From positions 437,282 to 501,281 of the forward strand of contig JALMQS010000091.1 of assembly GCA_024734495.1 (NCBI GenBank): a stretch of DNA of 64,000 bases, read 5' to 3'. Of this stretch, positions 37,001 through 49,300 are shown in pieces. Position 1 is the stretch's first letter. Every line of letters begins with the position of its first letter. The position numbers were made by a program, and so were the translations under genes. Origin of the DNA: Forficula auricularia (lineage: Eukaryota > Arthropoda > Insecta > Dermaptera > Forficulidae). A model generated the notes under the pieces. That model did no database searches, was not told where the DNA came from, and saw only the letters and a program-made list of their open reading frames with translations.

Positions 37001-39628
37001 TTCGGCTGGCAAAAATATTCACTCCTGAGGGGCTGAATGAGCAGTACGAAATCATGCTGGAGGCGCTCAAAGAAAATTCTGGACTGGACGAGCAGAGGAA
37101 TTTTTTAAATTCTATACTCCCTAGACAGAAGTATAAGTTGCTGACGAGGTTCCTCTCGGTTAAAGAATCTAATAGCGATGACGTCATCTTAAGATGTCTT
37201 GAAATATTCCTTGACGAGTGGACACGTTTTATAGGCTTTGAACGTTTTTTCTCTGATGAACGAAATGTTATATCAATTTTAGAATTAATAACGAAACAGT
37301 GTCCGAATATCGAAACGGTCGATTTGAGAAATTTAGTGATCTCTCGTGGGATGATAAAAAATTTCCTAACTTTTCTGAAACAGACCCCACAGATGAAATC
37401 TCTCCGAGTGGAGTGTTATTTCGATAACTGTCCAATCTATCACCTTTTATTCGAGGAGAATTTTAACCAGCTTGATGAGGATGTTCGAAATGCACTTCTC
37501 AAAATCGAGTATTTCGAAGGAACATTTTCAAGCCCATTCGAGTGTGTCAGACACTTGAAACTCCTACCGAAATTGAAAAGTTTAGGCAGGCAACAGCAAT
37601 TAAGTGACCTGTTACCCTTAATTACTTTTGATGATGAAATTCCGAAAAAATTATCCAACTTAATCGAATTTTATGATGAAAGTACAAGCATAACAACAAT
37701 AGAATGTCTTGCGAATTTGTGTACAAGTGTAAAAAAAATATATCTATTCCAGCCAGAAAAAAACGTCATAGGAATTTTACAGAAATTTCCATTACTCACC
37801 CAAATAGAAATATTTTCAGATGATCCCGATTTTGTTAGTGAACTCAACAGTTTGTTATCAATACAAAATTTCGGCATAAATATTGAACGTTTAATATTAT
37901 ATTTCCCAGACGAGATTGAATTTGACCCAAAGATTTTGCAGGATTTATGCCCAGAAATTGTACAATTAATCCTAAATGATGTAATCATTGTTTAATAAAG
38001 TTGATGAAATATTAAATTCATGTTCAGCTATTAGGATGGCTTAAAAATCCCTCCTATCCAAACGAGTATTTTCTCCAGAGGACTGAGGGGGTCCACTTAC
38101 CTAAATAATTTATTTCTATTGTCTTTAATATTAAGTTCACTTCACAATGTAATCAATTTATCATAAATAAAATACATTTTGTATAAACTAAAATAATTTT
38201 ATTTACTGTAGTATGTAAATCATGTTCCTTACTATTTTATACATTATTTTTTTTATATACAGGGCGTCCTAAACCGTCAACAGGGATAGTCAAGTCCAGT
38301 TTATAACAGCAAAGAATCTAATAAAATTCTCCAACCCCCCCCCCACTCTTACTAAAGGACTATTATTCCTATGAAAGGCTGCTTATTTTTCTGAACATAG
38401 CCTTTATCATTAGATTAATTAATAAAGTAAAGGGCGCACAGACTAACTAACTAACAGACATTTTGACAAAACAATTATTATCTCGAAAAATATAATTTTT
38501 TCGATGTTCACTTATTAGAGCTTTTTTGTAGAGCGAAATGCCCTGGTTTCACTCAACTTTTTTTAATCAAAATAGTTTCAGCCGTTTTTGAGATATTTCG
38601 AAAAAAAAGAAGGAAAAAAAACACTTTTTTCATGCACGATTACAATACTTGACCATACCCTGTATGGTAAAGTAAAAACTGATTCTGAACTAAATACCGA
38701 AACGTCATGAATTAACTAGATATACATTTTCTGATTTCCCTATTAAGGTTGTCTAACTTGAAAGAATTTTCTATCGATTTTTTTTTTTGAAAAATGTAAA
38801 ACTTGAAATTATTGTTAATACTAAAAATCTTATTAAATTAAACGAGCAATTCTTGTATATATTATATAGAATCGGTTTCTCGAAAACCGCTCTAACGATT
38901 TCGCTAAAAATTGGTGAGCTTATCAAGTCTCATGAGTTATTAGCCGTGTAAAAATTTCAATCCGATTGAAATAAGGAAGGGGGGGTGTAAATTAGTCATG
39001 TCGCAAAATAAATATAATAATCGTTCATATCTCGTCTTCGGTAAGTCGCAGAGACTTGAAATTTGAAACTTAAGCTATTTAGGGCCAGTTTCATAAAAAA
39101 AAAAAACTAATCCTCGGCTTACTCAACTCTAGGTTGAGAGTTACCCCGGAGTTTCAAACAATATGAATTTCATCAAACAAAATAGGGTCGAGTTAGCTCA
39201 CCCTGAGTCAAGGAGTAGGAAAATAGGTTGGCAACGGCCAAATTCCCTAGATTTTAGTTATTTTTATTTTTAGAAAAAAAACCAATTAAGTTTAGATTTT
39301 TTTTGTTTTGTATTCATTTCATTCAAATAAATGAATGTCTTGTATTCTTTTATTATTTAAAACCAATCAAATTTTTTTTTCGATTTAATCATATGAAAAT
39401 AAAGTGGTAAAAAAGTAAATATATAGATACAACAAAACTGAGACAAATCATGTAATTTTAAAAATTTGAAATGTATTAAATAAGTGAATATTAAATTTTA
39501 GATAGAATATGGACCAATCTTCAATTAAGAGTAAAAGATTTCCCAATTTCACAATAGAAGAGGAGAAACGTCTTGTTTTTCTCGTTAATAAATATAAAGA
39601 TGTGTTAGAATCTAAGCGTTCAGATTCC
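33504..39628 (+). repeat. Array unit 2
   Basis: Standard copy. Private changes at about 35150-35175 (AAAAATTCTCC and AATTAAATTTT; others AAAACATCTCC and AATTACATTTT) alter the 80-codon open frame. Confidence 0.95.
36997..37995 (+). CDS. LRR-like protein, array copy 2
   Basis: Encodes the same 332 residues as copy 1 without a single amino-acid change; the open frame extends back to 36955 through the acceptor. The candidate first exon (MENFSK then GTGAGT) lies about 1.5 kb upstream, as in copy 1. Confidence 0.75.
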   Translation: MIRLAKIFTPEGLNEQYEIMLEALKENSGLDEQRNFLNSILPRQKYKLLTRFLSVKESNSDDVILRCLEIFLDEWTRFIGFERFFSDERNVISILELITKQCPNIETVDLRNLVISRGMIKNFLTFLKQTPQMKSLRVECYFDNCPIYHLLFEENFNQLDEDVRNALLKIEYFEGTFSSPFECVRHLKLLPKLKSLGRQQQLSDLLPLITFDDEIPKKLSNLIEFYDESTSITTIECLANLCTSVKKIYLFQPEKNVIGILQKFPLLTQIEIFSDDPDFVSELNSLLSIQNFGINIERLILYFPDEIEFDPKILQDLCPEIVQLILNDVIIV

Positions 39629-40205
39629 GATGCTAATTTAAAGAATAAAAAAATATGGGATGATTTGGCATCGGAATTTAATTGGGGATTCCAATCGTTT
39701 CCGAACTAATTTTATTCTACGAAATAAATATAAAAATTTAACTATTTTATTAGAAATATCTACTTTATTTGATTTTAGTTTGAATTTTTTTTAATTTAAT
39801 CTATTAGATATTTACTTTTAAAAAATATACTTATATAATGAATTCTTTTGTTTTATTCTAATTCCGTGTTAACATAAATTAAAATTCTATATACATTTAT
39901 ATAGGTATATTTGGCTATATTTAATATTATATAATAATAATAATAATAATATTATAAAAATAAATAATATAACGATTTGTTTTGAATTCTTTTGATTTGA
40001 AACTCTAACCTATAAAATGTTTTTCTAATGTAAATAAACACAGGGTTATCCCCAGGATAAAGGTTAACCCATCAAGTTCGGAGAGTTAAAGATAGGGGGG
40101 TTAAGTCTGCGATCACCCCATGTTTTTTTTTATGAAACATATTTCGAGAGCTAACCCCAGGGTCTTCCCTAGCATAGGATCATCTTAGTTTTATGAAACT
40201 GGCCC
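39082..40205 (+). mobile_element. PIF/Harbinger element across units 2/3
   Basis: As the 32958-34080 copy, same TIRs and TTA flanks; homopolymer length differences only. Confidence 0.85.
39509..39709 (+). CDS. Myb/SANT-like Harbinger fragment, copy 2
   Basis: Identical 66-residue protein to the 33384 copy. Confidence 0.6.
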   Translation: MDQSSIKSKRFPNFTIEEEKRLVFLVNKYKDVLESKRSDSDANLKNKKIWDDLASEFNWGFQSFPN

Positions 40206-43200
40206 TTAGAGGCAAAAACGTATATGTGAGTTTTTTATCTTGAGAAAGTCTTATAACTCAAAAACAGTGGATTGTATGAAAAAAAGTTTCAAATAAAAGA
40301 TTATTTATATGAAGGGGGAAACTAATCTACGATATTGTTTGTCGACGTAGAACAAGCTTTCAAGGGTATTTTGACCTCAACTTCTGTTTTTTAAAGGGAA
40401 ACCTATATGTTTTTGTACATATTCTGAATCTACACAAAAAACTGAACAACTTTTATTAGAACTATTTTTTTATACCACATCAAACAAAAAAAAAAATTAA
40501 ATAAATTATATCTCAAAAAAAAAAAAAATTATAATAATTATTTTTAACAATCATTCAACCTAATTATCAAATAATAATGATGAAATATTTAATTATTTAA
40601 TAATTTTTGGACACTCTTCTGAGGCATTCAAGAATTTATTGCAAGTCTTCTGGATGAATTGAATTCCAGTTCAAATTTCCTTATTTTGACCGATTCATTT
40701 CAGTTTCTTCGTAGCCTTTACATTTCTTGTTTTTTTTAAACAGATTTACAACACAATAAAATGAAGCTTGTGAGGGTGTATTCTTATCAGGAAAACGCTC
40801 GGCAACCATTTCATTTAATAAATATTTATTTAATAATTAATTAATTAATAATTATTATTTGAATTTTTAGTTAAATAATTGTTAAAAATAATTATTAAGA
40901 TTATTTTTTGAGATCTAATTAATTTAATATTATGTTTATTTGATGTCGTTTAAAAAAATAGTTCTTATGAAAGTCGCTCATTTTTTTAGGCAACTCCCCA
41001 TAATTTTTGGAACACTGTTTACAGTACCCCAAGCGGGCAGCTCCGGAACTAAAATAGCGAGCGGGAAATTTATATATATATATATTATTACATATTGGAA
41101 TTTGAATTATAATTAAAATCTAAATAACCGACAAGAAAAAAGTGGTGTTATGCCTTATTATTAAAATAAATTAAAAGATAAAAATGTGTGTTTTTTTGTC
41201 AAAAAAGAATAAAACTAACACCTATTTAAAAGAGAATTGTATCCTCAAAAAAATTAGATACATATATATAAATAAAAACATCTCCAAATTAATAAAGAAA
41301 TTACATTTTTTTATTGTTAAATTTCATGAATCTACCGTCGGTTCGGAAATAATTCTGCGGAGAAGAATCCGACAAGAAACTCAACAAATGACATATTATG
41401 ATACAATATTATACACTTCCAAATAAACATATAGAACAAAAAAAAAAAAAATCTTTTATAAAAAACAATCCAAACAATTATTCTCTTTGTCAATGGAATT
41501 TAATTTGATTTAAAAAAAAAAGTAATTTTTCATATTCCTCAGATAAAGCAACTATTATTTTATATTTTTATTTTTTAAAAACAAATTAATTTACATTGAC
41601 AAATGGAAAATTTTTCGAAAAGTGAGTCTCTCTTATTTTCATAAGTTGTCACTCTGCAGAAATTCAATAGATTATTCCTTAGATCAGTGGTTCCAAACAT
41701 TTTTTTGACCAGGGGCCATTGAATTTAGGACTTACGAGGTTTTGTAAGATCAGCGACGATATATAGAATCGGTTCTGGAAAACGCCTCTAATGAACTTTT
41801 TTAAATCGATCATATTTTGGTTTTTTTAGGGGTTTTTGACGTTACTCTTAGGGAGAAAAAAATGTGGTGTTGGATACCCTGGTTCCCCTTCCATCTCTCA
41901 ACCTGATAGGTCAGTTTTAACAACAACTCCCTCTACCGACGTCCCTGAGAGTATACTATTTATAATAAAAGCTCAGTATTCAGATTTACATTATCAGTCT
42001 TCACCTGAAGCTAGAAACATTACATTCTCGAAAAGTGAGTGTCTCTCTTTAACTTGAATCTCTTTCGTGTCCTGGAGTATTACTCTTAATTTGGAGCTCG
42101 ACCCCGATATTCTAGTTTTGGAACCAGAATTGAACAGTTTCATCTGAGATTGGTATAACCCATTTTGGTCTCCCTTGCTCACAATTCATTTGGCTCTTCA
42201 ACTGCAGACACGTGGTCAAAGTTTCAACTCTACATACACCAAACGTAAGTACCATGCTTTTTAATTATTTATTTTTTAAAACATAATTAATTAACAGTGA
42301 AAGCATAGATTTAAGTATCTTTTTGAGAAAAAAGATGGAAATTATTTCAAAAATTATATGAATATTTGTAAAAATTTTAACGGTCTCATCTTCAACAAAA
42401 TTGTTTTTGATGGGTTTTTTTCGTAATCAAATTAATTATTCTCAGGTAAACAAATCCTATTCTTAGGGATTTAAAAAAGGTTTCCCTTTTCTTTTGTGCC
42501 CAGGCAGACAATGGGTTGCCTTAATATTATACATTGTTCTCAAAGGCCTTGACGAAGTATTGTGATTGTGGTTTTTAACATATTTTGTTCAACCTAAACG
42601 TTAGAAATATTAATAATTATAAAGAATTTTATTTATTTAATAGAATAAAAAATAATCACGAATTTATTTAAAAATATATTTCGTATATGCAGGTCTCAAT
42701 TTTCTGAATAAATAACACATTTTGATAGGTTTTATTTATTAACAATTGGATGAATAAAAATGAATCATATGGTTGAATCAAAACAGGTGCAGTGGTGGGG
42801 GGTGGGGGTACAGTGGTCGAATATTATATATTTTTGTATTTTTTTTTAAATTTGAAAACGGCTCTCAAATAAAAATCGACATTTTTATCAGAATTATAAA
42901 TTAAAAATAATATAAAAATAAAGCTTTTAACTGAAGGAAGAAGTTAGCGAGCATCGCTCGGTGCCTCCAGGTACTTGGAGTAAATTTAAGAGTAGGGGCA
43001 AGTGTATGGTGTGGTCATGTGGGTGGCCACACCAGTTTACTCGTATGTATAAATTGAAACTAAATAAATAATTCGTCTTTTGTATGGTGACCTTCTTCTA
43101 CTATATGTTTCAGATTTGATAATGATTCGGCTGGCAAAAATATTCACTCCTGAGGGGCTGAATGAGCAGTACGAAATCATGCTGGAGGCGCTCAAAGAAA

Positions 43201-45751
43201 ATTCTGGACTGGACGAGCAGAGGAATTTTTTAAATTCTATACTCCCTAGACAGAAGTATAAGTTGCTGACGAGGTTCCTCTCGGTTAAAGAATCTAATAG
43301 CGATGACGTCATCTTAAGATGTCTTGAAATATTCCTTGACGAGTGGACACGTTTTATAGGCTTTGAACGTTTTTTCTCTGATGAACGAAATGTTATATCA
43401 ATTTTAGAATTAATAACGAAACAGTGTCCGAATATCGAAACGGTCGATTTGAGAAATTTAGTGATCTCTCGTGGGATGATAAAAAATTTCCTAACTTTTC
43501 TGAAACAGACCCCACAGATGAAATCTCTCCGAGTGGAGTGTTATTTCGATAACTGTCCAATCTATCACCTTTTATTCGAGGAGAATTTTAACCAGCTTGA
43601 TGAGGATGTTCGAAATGCACTTCTCAAAATCGAGTATTTCGAAGGAACATTTTCAAGCCCATTCGAGTGTGTCAGACACTTGAAACTCCTACCGAAATTG
43701 AAAAGTTTAGGCAGGCAACAGCAATTAAGTGACCTGTTACCCTTAATTACTTTTGATGATGAAATTCCGAAAAAATTATCCAACTTAATCGAATTTTATG
43801 ATGAAAGTACAAGCATAACAACAATAGAATGTCTTGCGAATTTGTGTACAAGTGTAAAAAAAATATATCTATTCCAGCCAGAAAAAAACGTCATAGGAAT
43901 TTTACAGAAATTTCCATTACTCACCCAAATAGAAATATTTTCAGATGATCCCGATTTTGTTAGTGAACTCAACAGTTTGTTATCAATACAAAATTTCGGC
44001 ATAAATATTGAACGTTTAATATTATATTTCCCAGACGAGATTGAATTTGACCCAAAGATTTTGCAGGATTTATGCCCAGAAATTGTACAATTAATCCTAA
44101 ATGATGTAATCATTGTTTAATAAAGTTGATGAAATATTAAATTCATGTTCAGCTATTAGGATGGCTTAAAAATCCCTCCTATCCAAACGAGTATTTTCTC
44201 CAGAGGACTGAGGGGGTCCACTTACCTAAATAATTTATTTCTATTGTCTTTAATATTAAGTTCACTTCACAATGTAATCAATTTATCATAAATAAAATAC
44301 ATTTTGTATAAACTAAAATAATTTTATTTACTGTAGTATGTAAATCATGTTCCTTACTATTTTATACATTATTTTTTTTTATATACAGGGCGTCCTAAAC
44401 CGTCAACAGGGATAGTCAAGTCCAGTTTATAACAGCAAAGAATCTAATAAAATTCTCCAACCCCCCCCCCACTCTTACTAAAGGACTATTATTCCTATGA
44501 AAGGCTGCTTATTTTTCTGAACATAGCCTTTATCATTAGATTAATTAATAAAGTAAAGGGCGCACAGACTAACTAACTAACAGACATTTTGACAAAACAA
44601 TTATTATCTCGAAAAATATAATTTTTTCGATGTTCACTTATTAGAGCTTTTTTGTAGAGCGAAATGCCCTGGTTTCACTCAACTTTTTTTAATCAAAATA
44701 GTTTCAGCCGTTTTTGAGATATTTCGAAAAAAAAGAAGGAAAAAAAACACTTTTTTCATGCACGATTACAATACTTGACCATACCCTGTATGGTAAAGTA
44801 AAAACTGATTCTGAACTAAATACCGAAACGTCATGAATTAACTAGATATACATTTTCTGATTTCCCTATTAAGGTTGTCTAACTTGAAAGAATTTTCTAT
44901 CGATTTTTTTTTTGAAAAATGTAAAACTTGAAATTATTGTTAATACTAAAAATCTTATTAAATTAAACGAGCAATTCTTGTATATATTATATAGAATCGG
45001 TTTCTCGAAAACCGCTGTAACGATTTCGCTAAAAATTGGTGAGCTTATCAAGTCTCATGAGTTATTAGCCGTGTAAAAATTTCAATCCGATTGAAATAAG
45101 GAAGGGGGGGTGTAAATTAGTCATGTCGCAAAATAAATATAATAATCGTTCATATCTCGTCTTCGGTAAGTCGCAGAGACTTGAAATTTGAAACTTAAGC
45201 TATTTAGGGCCAGTTTCATAAAAAAAAAAACTAATCCTCGGCTTACTCAACTCTAGGTTGAGAGTTACCCCGGAGTTTCAAACAATATGAATTTCATCAA
45301 ACAAAATAGGGTCGAGTTAGCTCACCCTGAGTCAAGGAGTAGGAAAATAGGTTGGCAACGGCCAAATTCCCTAGATTTTAGTTATTTTTATTTTTAGAAA
45401 AAAAACCAATTAAGTTTAGATTTTTTTGTTTTGTATTCATTTCATTCAAATAAATGAATGTCTTGTATTCTTTTATTATTTAAAACCAATCAAATTTTTT
45501 TTTCGATTTAATCATATGAAAATAAAGTGGTAAAAAAGTAAATATATAGATACAACAAAACTGAGACAAATCATGTAATTTTAAAAATTTGAAATGTATT
45601 AAATAAGTGAATATTAAATTTTAGATAGAATATGGACCAATCTTCAATTAAGAGTAAAAGATTTCCCAATTTCACAATAGAAGAGGAGAAACGTCTTGTT
45701 TTTCTCGTTAATAAATATAAAGATGTGTTAGAATCTAAGCGTTCAGATTCC
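39629..45751 (+). repeat. Array unit 3
   Basis: Standard copy; private change ACCGCTGTAACG at about 45012 (others ACCGCTCTAACG). Confidence 0.95.
43122..44120 (+). CDS. LRR-like protein, array copy 3
   Basis: Protein identical to copy 1. Open frame from 43080. The unit around it is standard, with Harbinger copies on both sides (39082-40205 and 45207-46328). Confidence 0.75.
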   Translation: MIRLAKIFTPEGLNEQYEIMLEALKENSGLDEQRNFLNSILPRQKYKLLTRFLSVKESNSDDVILRCLEIFLDEWTRFIGFERFFSDERNVISILELITKQCPNIETVDLRNLVISRGMIKNFLTFLKQTPQMKSLRVECYFDNCPIYHLLFEENFNQLDEDVRNALLKIEYFEGTFSSPFECVRHLKLLPKLKSLGRQQQLSDLLPLITFDDEIPKKLSNLIEFYDESTSITTIECLANLCTSVKKIYLFQPEKNVIGILQKFPLLTQIEIFSDDPDFVSELNSLLSIQNFGINIERLILYFPDEIEFDPKILQDLCPEIVQLILNDVIIV

Positions 45752-46328
45752 GATGCTAATTTAAAGAATAAAAAAATATGGGATGATTTGGCATCGGAAT
45801 TTAATTGGGGATTCCAATCGTTTCCGAACTAATTTTATTCTACGAAATAAATATAAAAATTTAACTATTTTATTAGAAATATCTACTTTATTTGATTTTA
45901 GTTTGAATTTTTTTTAATTTAATCTATTAGATATTTACTTTTAAAAAATATACTTATATAATGAATTCTTTTGTTTTATTCTAATTCCGTGTTAACATAA
46001 ATTAAAATTCTATATACATTTATATAGGTATATTTGGCTATATTTAATATTATATAATAATAATAATAATAATATTATAAAAATAAATAATATAACGATT
46101 TGTTTTGAATTCTTTTGATTTGAAACTCTAACCTATAAAATGTTTTTCTAATGTAAATAAACACAGGGTTATCCCCAGGATAAAGGTTAACCCATCAAGT
46201 TCGGAGAGTTAAAGATAGGGGGGTTAAGTCTGCGATCACCCCATGTTTTTTTTTATGAAACATATTTCGAGAGCTAACCCCAGGGTCTTCCCTAGCATAG
46301 GATCATCTTAGTTTTATGAAACTGGCCC
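45207..46328 (+). mobile_element. PIF/Harbinger element across units 3/4
   Basis: Same TIRs and TTA flanks as the 32958 copy. Confidence 0.85.
45632..45832 (+). CDS. Myb/SANT-like Harbinger fragment, copy 3
   Basis: Identical 66-residue protein to the 33384 copy. Confidence 0.6.
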   Translation: MDQSSIKSKRFPNFTIEEEKRLVFLVNKYKDVLESKRSDSDANLKNKKIWDDLASEFNWGFQSFPN

Positions 46329-49300
46329 TTAGAGGCAAAAACGTATATGTGAGTTTTTTATCTTGAGAAAGTCTTATAACTCAAAAACAGTGGATTGTAT
46401 GAAAAAAAGTTTCAAATAAAAGATTATTTATATGAAGGGGGAAACTAATCTACGATATTGTTTGTCGACGTAGAACAAGCTTTCAAGGGTATTTTGACCT
46501 CAACTTCTGTTTTTTAAAGGGAAACCTATATGTTTTTGTACATATTCTGAATCTACACAAAAAACTGAACAACTTTTATTAGAACTATTTTTTTATACCA
46601 CATCAAACAAAAAAAAATTAAATAAATTATATCTCAAAAAAAAAAAAATTATAATAATTATTTTTAACAATCATTCAACCTAATTATCAAATAATAATGA
46701 TGAAATATTTAATTATTTAATAATTTTTGGACACTCTTCTGAGGCATTCAAGAATTTATTGCAAGTCTTCTGGATGAATTGAATTCCAGTTCAAATTTCC
46801 TTATTTTGACCGATTCATTTCAGTTTCTTCGTAGCCTTTACATTTCTTGTTTTTTTTAAACAGATTTACAACACAATAAAATGAAGCTTGTGAGGGTGTA
46901 TTCTTATCAGGAAAACGCTCGGCAACCATTTCATTTAATAAATATTTATTTAATAATTAATTAATTAATAATTATTATTTGAATTTTTAGTTAAATAATT
47001 GTTAAAAATAATTATTAAGATTATTTTTTGAGATCTAATTAATTTAATATTATGTTTATTTGATGTCGTTTAAAAAAATAGTTCTTATGAAAGTCGCTCA
47101 TTTTTTAGGCAACTCCCCATAATTTTTGGAACACTGTTTACAGTACCCCAAGCGGGCAGCTCCGGAACTAAAATAGCGAGCGGGAAATTTATATATATAT
47201 ATATTATTACATATTGGAATTTGAATTATAATTAAAATCTAAATAACCGACAAGAAAAAAGTGGTGTTATGCCTTATTATTAAAATAAATTAAAAGATAA
47301 AAATGTGTGTTTTTTTGTCAAAAAAGAATAAAACTAACACCTATTTAAAAGAGAATTGTATCCTCAAAAAAATTAGATACATATATATAAATAAAAACAT
47401 CTCCAAATTAATAAAGAAATTACATTTTTTTATTGTTAAATTTCATGAATCTACCGTCGGTTCGGAAATAATTCTGCGGAGAAGAATCCGACAAGAAACT
47501 CAACAAATGACATATTATGATACAATATTATACACTTCCAAATAAACATATAGAACAAAAAAAAAAAAAATCTTTTATAAAAAACAATCCAAACAATTAT
47601 TCTCTTTGTCAATGGAATTTAATTTGATTTAAAAAAAAAAGTAATTTTTCATATTCCTCAGATAAAGCAACTATTATTTTATATTTTTATTTTTTAAAAA
47701 CAAATTAATTTACATTGACAAATGGAAAATTTTTCGAAAAGTGAGTCTCTCTTATTTTCATAAGTTGTCACTCTGCAGAAATTCAATAGATTATTCCTTA
47801 GATCAGTGGTTCCAAACATTTTTTTGACCAGGGGCCATTGAATTTAGGACTTACGAGGTTTTGTAAGATCAGCGACGATATATAGAATCGGTTCTGGAAA
47901 ACGCCTCTAATGAACTTTTTTAAATCGATCATATTTTGGTTTTTTTAGGGGTTTTTGACGTTACTCTTAGGGAGAAAAAAATGTGGTGTTGGATACCCTG
48001 GTTCCCCTTCCATCTCTCAACCTGATAGGTCAGTTTTAACAACAACTCCCTCTACCGACGTCCCTGAGAGTATACTATTTATAATAAAAGCTCAGTATTC
48101 AGATTTACATTATCAGTCTTCACCTGAAGCTAGAAACATTACATTCTCGAAAAGTGAGTGTCTCTCTTTAACTTGAATCTCTTTCGTGTCCTGGAGTATT
48201 ACTCTTAATTTGGAGCTCGACCCCGATATTCTAGTTTTGGAACCAGAATTGAACAGTTTCATCTGAGATTGGTATAACCCATTTTGGTCTCCCTTGCTCA
48301 CAATTCATTTGGCTCTTCAACTGCAGACACGTGGTCAAAGTTTCAACTCTACATACACCAAACGTAAGTACCATGCTTTTTAATTATTTATTTTTTAAAA
48401 CATAATTAATTAACAGTGAAACCATAGATTTAAGTATCTTTTTGAGAAAAAAGATGGAAATTATTTCAAAAATTATATGAATATTTGTAAAAATTTTAAC
48501 GGTCTCATCTTCAACAAAATTGTTTTTGATGGGTTTTTTTCGTAATCAAATTAATTATTCTCAGGTAAACAAATCCTATTCTTAGGGATTTAAAAAAGGT
48601 TTCCCTTTTCTTTTGTGCCCAGGCAGACAATGGGTTGCCTTAATATTATACATTGTTCTCAAAGGCCTTGACGAAGTATTGTGATTGTGGTTTTTAACAT
48701 ATTTTGTTCAACCTAAACGTTAGAAATATTAATAATTATAAAGAATTTTATTTATTTAATAGAATAAAAAATAATCACGAATTTATTTAAAAATATATTT
48801 CGTATATGCAGGTCTCAATTTTCTGAATAAATAACACATTTTGATAGGTTTTATTTATTAACAATTGGATGAATAAAAATGAATCATATGGTTGAATCAA
48901 AACAGGTGCAGTGGTGGGGGGTGGGGGTACAGTGGTCGAATATTATATATTTTTGTATTTTTTTTTAAATTTGAAAACGGCTCTCAAATAAAAATCGACA
49001 TTTTTATCAGAATTATAAATTAAAAATAATATAAAAATAAAGCTTTTAACTGAAGGAAGAAGTTAGCGAGCATCGCTCGGTGCCTCCAGGTACTTGGAGT
49101 AAATTTAAGAGTAGGGGCAAGTGTATGGTGTGGTCATGTGGGTGGCCACACCAGTTTACTCGTATGTATAAATTGAAACTAAATAAATAATTCGTCTTTT
49201 GTATGGTGACCTTCTTCTACTATATGTTTCAGATTTGATAATGATTCGGCTGGCAAAAATATTCACTCCTGAGGGGCTGAATGAGCAGTACGAAATCATG